Positions 62,834 to 64,000 of a DNA stretch of 64,000 bases are shown here, piece after piece (position 1 is the first letter of the stretch; every line of letters starts with the position of its first letter). The position numbers and the translations under genes are program-made. The notes under the pieces are model-generated. The model had not been told where the DNA came from, searched no databases, and was given only the letters and a program-made list of their open reading frames with translations. The stretch comes from JABDMH01 sp965223025 (GTDB lineage: Bacteria; Bacteroidota; Bacteroidia; Chitinophagales; Saprospiraceae): the NCBI GenBank assembly GCA_965223025.1, contig CBDCVP010000023.1, positions 806,001-870,000 of the forward strand, written 5' to 3'.

Positions 62834-64000
62834 TTAGATCCTGCTTTGCAATTTGCCAGCGAGTACAGATGCAATGTCGTCACCCTCAAACCTGCTAAAG
62901 ACTTCTTGTAAGAAGGCGCTCTGCAGCATCGCAGTGGCATCCTCTTTAGTCAAACCACGGGTCATGAGGTAGTAGAGTGCTTGCTCATCCAACTGACCTA
63001 TGGTTGCTCCATGACTGCATTTCACATCATCGGCAAAGATTTCAAGCTGAGGCTTAGTGTCCACTCGAGCATGCTTTGAAAGCAGCAAATTGGCATTTTG
63101 TTGGAAGGCATTTGTTTTCTGTGCCTCTGGCCTCACCATCACTTTGCCATTAAAAACGGCTTTCGAATGGTGGTCAATGATACCTTTGTAAAGCTCATTG
63201 CTCTGGCAGTGCGCGGTAGCATGATCTATAAATGTCTGATTATCTATATGTTGGCGCTTGCCCTTAGCAAGGTATGCACCGTAGAGATTGGTGGTAATTC
63301 CTTCTCCAATGAGCGTACTGTAGATATTGTTTCTTATCAGCTTTCCACCCAGATCCAAGGAAAGATGCGTGAAACAGCTATTCGCTGCCTGCTTGACTTC
63401 TGTAGTACTAAAGGTACTGCACGCCAAACCCTCATCCTGCCATCGATACATAGAGAAATGGGCATTTTTACCCAGCAAAACCCGATGGTATATATTCTGA
63501 AAACATGCAACATCTGGACCTGGTCCTACCCTTACCTCAATCACCTGACCTTTGGCACCAGATCCAATGATGAACAGTGAGAGCTGAGCCATCATGACCT
63601 TATCTTTGTCCGTAGTGCGATGTACGACTTGAATCGGTTTGGAAAGGGAGCTTTCTGCAGGCAATCTGTAAACCATCCCTTGCGCAAATGCCAAGCTTAG
63701 CAACGTGAAAGCAGAGGTGCCTTCCTTTTGTATCGTGGACAGTTCTTTGAGCACCAGACTTCTAAGCGATTCATTTTTCAAGGCCTCTTCCACCGTCATC
63801 ACCTCAATCTCCTGCTCCAACTCCTCCATATCAGATTGATCCTTGATCAATTGTCCATTCTCAAAGTAAATGGTAAAGGCTTTTTCAATGAAATGTGGGG
63901 CTGGTTGTGCTCTATTTGTGACCTGCTTCATAGACCGGTACGTCGCAGAGAGGAGAGGGATGAGATTGGTGTACTTATAATCTTCATTATTTCGCTTGGG
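62834..64000 (-). CDS. sufD: SufD, Fe-S scaffold subunit (5' end outside window)
   Basis: Scaffold partner of SufB and SufC. The visible 388 codons run to the window edge without a true start: an internal ATG at 63931 gives 365 residues, but the in-frame codons before it (PKRNNEDYKYTNLIPLL) match the family's conserved R.[ND]E[DE][WY]KYT motif. So the gene continues past 64000, probably by 30-60 codons, followed outside by sufC and sufB. The C-terminal half shows the SufBD barrel, FIDHATAHCQSNELYKG, VRPEAQKTNAFQQNANLLLS and DDVKCSHGATIGQLDEQALYYL. Confidence 0.95.
   Translation of the reverse strand, partial: PKRNNEDYKYTNLIPLLSATYRSMKQVTNRAQPAPHFIEKAFTIYFENGQLIKDQSDMEELEQEIEVMTVEEALKNESLRSLVLKELSTIQKEGTSAFTLLSLAFAQGMVYRLPAESSLSKPIQVVHRTTDKDKVMMAQLSLFIIGSGAKGQVIEVRVGPGPDVACFQNIYHRVLLGKNAHFSMYRWQDEGLACSTFSTTEVKQAANSCFTHLSLDLGGKLIRNNIYSTLIGEGITTNLYGAYLAKGKRQHIDNQTFIDHATAHCQSNELYKGIIDHHSKAVFNGKVMVRPEAQKTNAFQQNANLLLSKHARVDTKPQLEIFADDVKCSHGATIGQLDEQALYYLMTRGLTKEDATAMLQSAFLQEVFSRFEGDDIASVLAGKLQSRI

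Noticed and set aside
1..64000. tRNA, rRNA, integrase, transposase or phage genes
   Set aside because: None recognised on either strand; no T-loop-like sequence in a cloverleaf context was found in the larger gaps I read through.

Overview
The window looks like chromosomal DNA of a free-living Bacteroidota (Bacteroidetes), perhaps a Saprospiria/Cytophagia-type marine or soil heterotroph. The evidence is the gene content: a miaB / sigma-54-activator pair, DUF2490, DUF3810 and a secreted family usually labelled 'asparagine synthetase B', bacillithiol deacetylase BshB1, a sphingolipid-type acyl transferase, a SUF-only Fe-S system, and several candidate promoters with the Bacteroidota -7 element TAnnTTTG. 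I see no rRNA, tRNA, CRISPR array, prophage or insertion sequence. Gene density and codon style are even throughout, so this is mostly core genome.

Layout. 1-2.5 kb: partial sigma-54 activator and miaB (minus). 2.6-4.5 kb: aroE and proline dehydrogenase (plus). 4.6-8.6 kb: a fatty-acid beta-oxidation operon (hydroxyacyl-CoA dehydrogenase/enoyl-CoA hydratase fusion, thiolase, CoA-binding protein). 8.9-12.4 kb: exbB-exbD-tonB-folC. 12.4-16.7 kb: short-chain dehydrogenase, tocopherol-cyclase-like protein, then a serine-palmitoyltransferase-like enzyme convergent with a large GNAT protein that may belong to the same lipid pathway. 16.8-24 kb: thioredoxin-fold protein, ubiX, thioesterase, YihY, a sodium:solute symporter, a nucleotidyltransferase and a type II NADH dehydrogenase. 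23.86-24.45 kb: a hairpin-rich non-coding stretch ending in a good terminator.

24.5-25.6 kb: marR-yceI with a near-perfect palindromic operator over the predicted promoter. 25.8-31.8 kb: a tight minus-strand run, DUF58 - methyltransferase - PPK2 - S4 protein - folK - deoxynucleoside kinase - sppA. 31.9-33.5 kb: trxA (perfect terminator) and DUF3810. 33.7-39.3 kb: molybdenum cofactor genes, moaA-moeA-moaC-mobA (plus) facing cimA-moaD-moaE (minus), which together cover most of the pathway from GTP to molybdopterin guanine dinucleotide. 39.5-44 kb: lipoprotein, zinc alcohol dehydrogenase, two outer-membrane-type proteins, DJ-1/PfpI. 44.1-45.9 kb: fabH-bshB1. 46.2-53.4 kb: 'asparagine synthetase B'-type secreted protein, VWA membrane protein, acyl-CoA carboxylase beta subunit, THUMP RNA methyltransferase, Dabb protein.

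54.4-57.9 kb: an 1156-residue protein that I recognise as a pyrophosphate-dependent phosphoenolpyruvate carboxykinase, the most unusual enzyme of the window. 57.9-60.3 kb: CocE-type hydrolase and a divergent FKBP lipoprotein. 60.3-64 kb: a SUF operon read leftwards, sufD (5' end outside the window) - sufS - sufE - MIP18-family gene - Rrf2 regulator with three IscR-like cysteines. Several genes start at GTG or TTG or at an internal ATG, and I moved starts accordingly.
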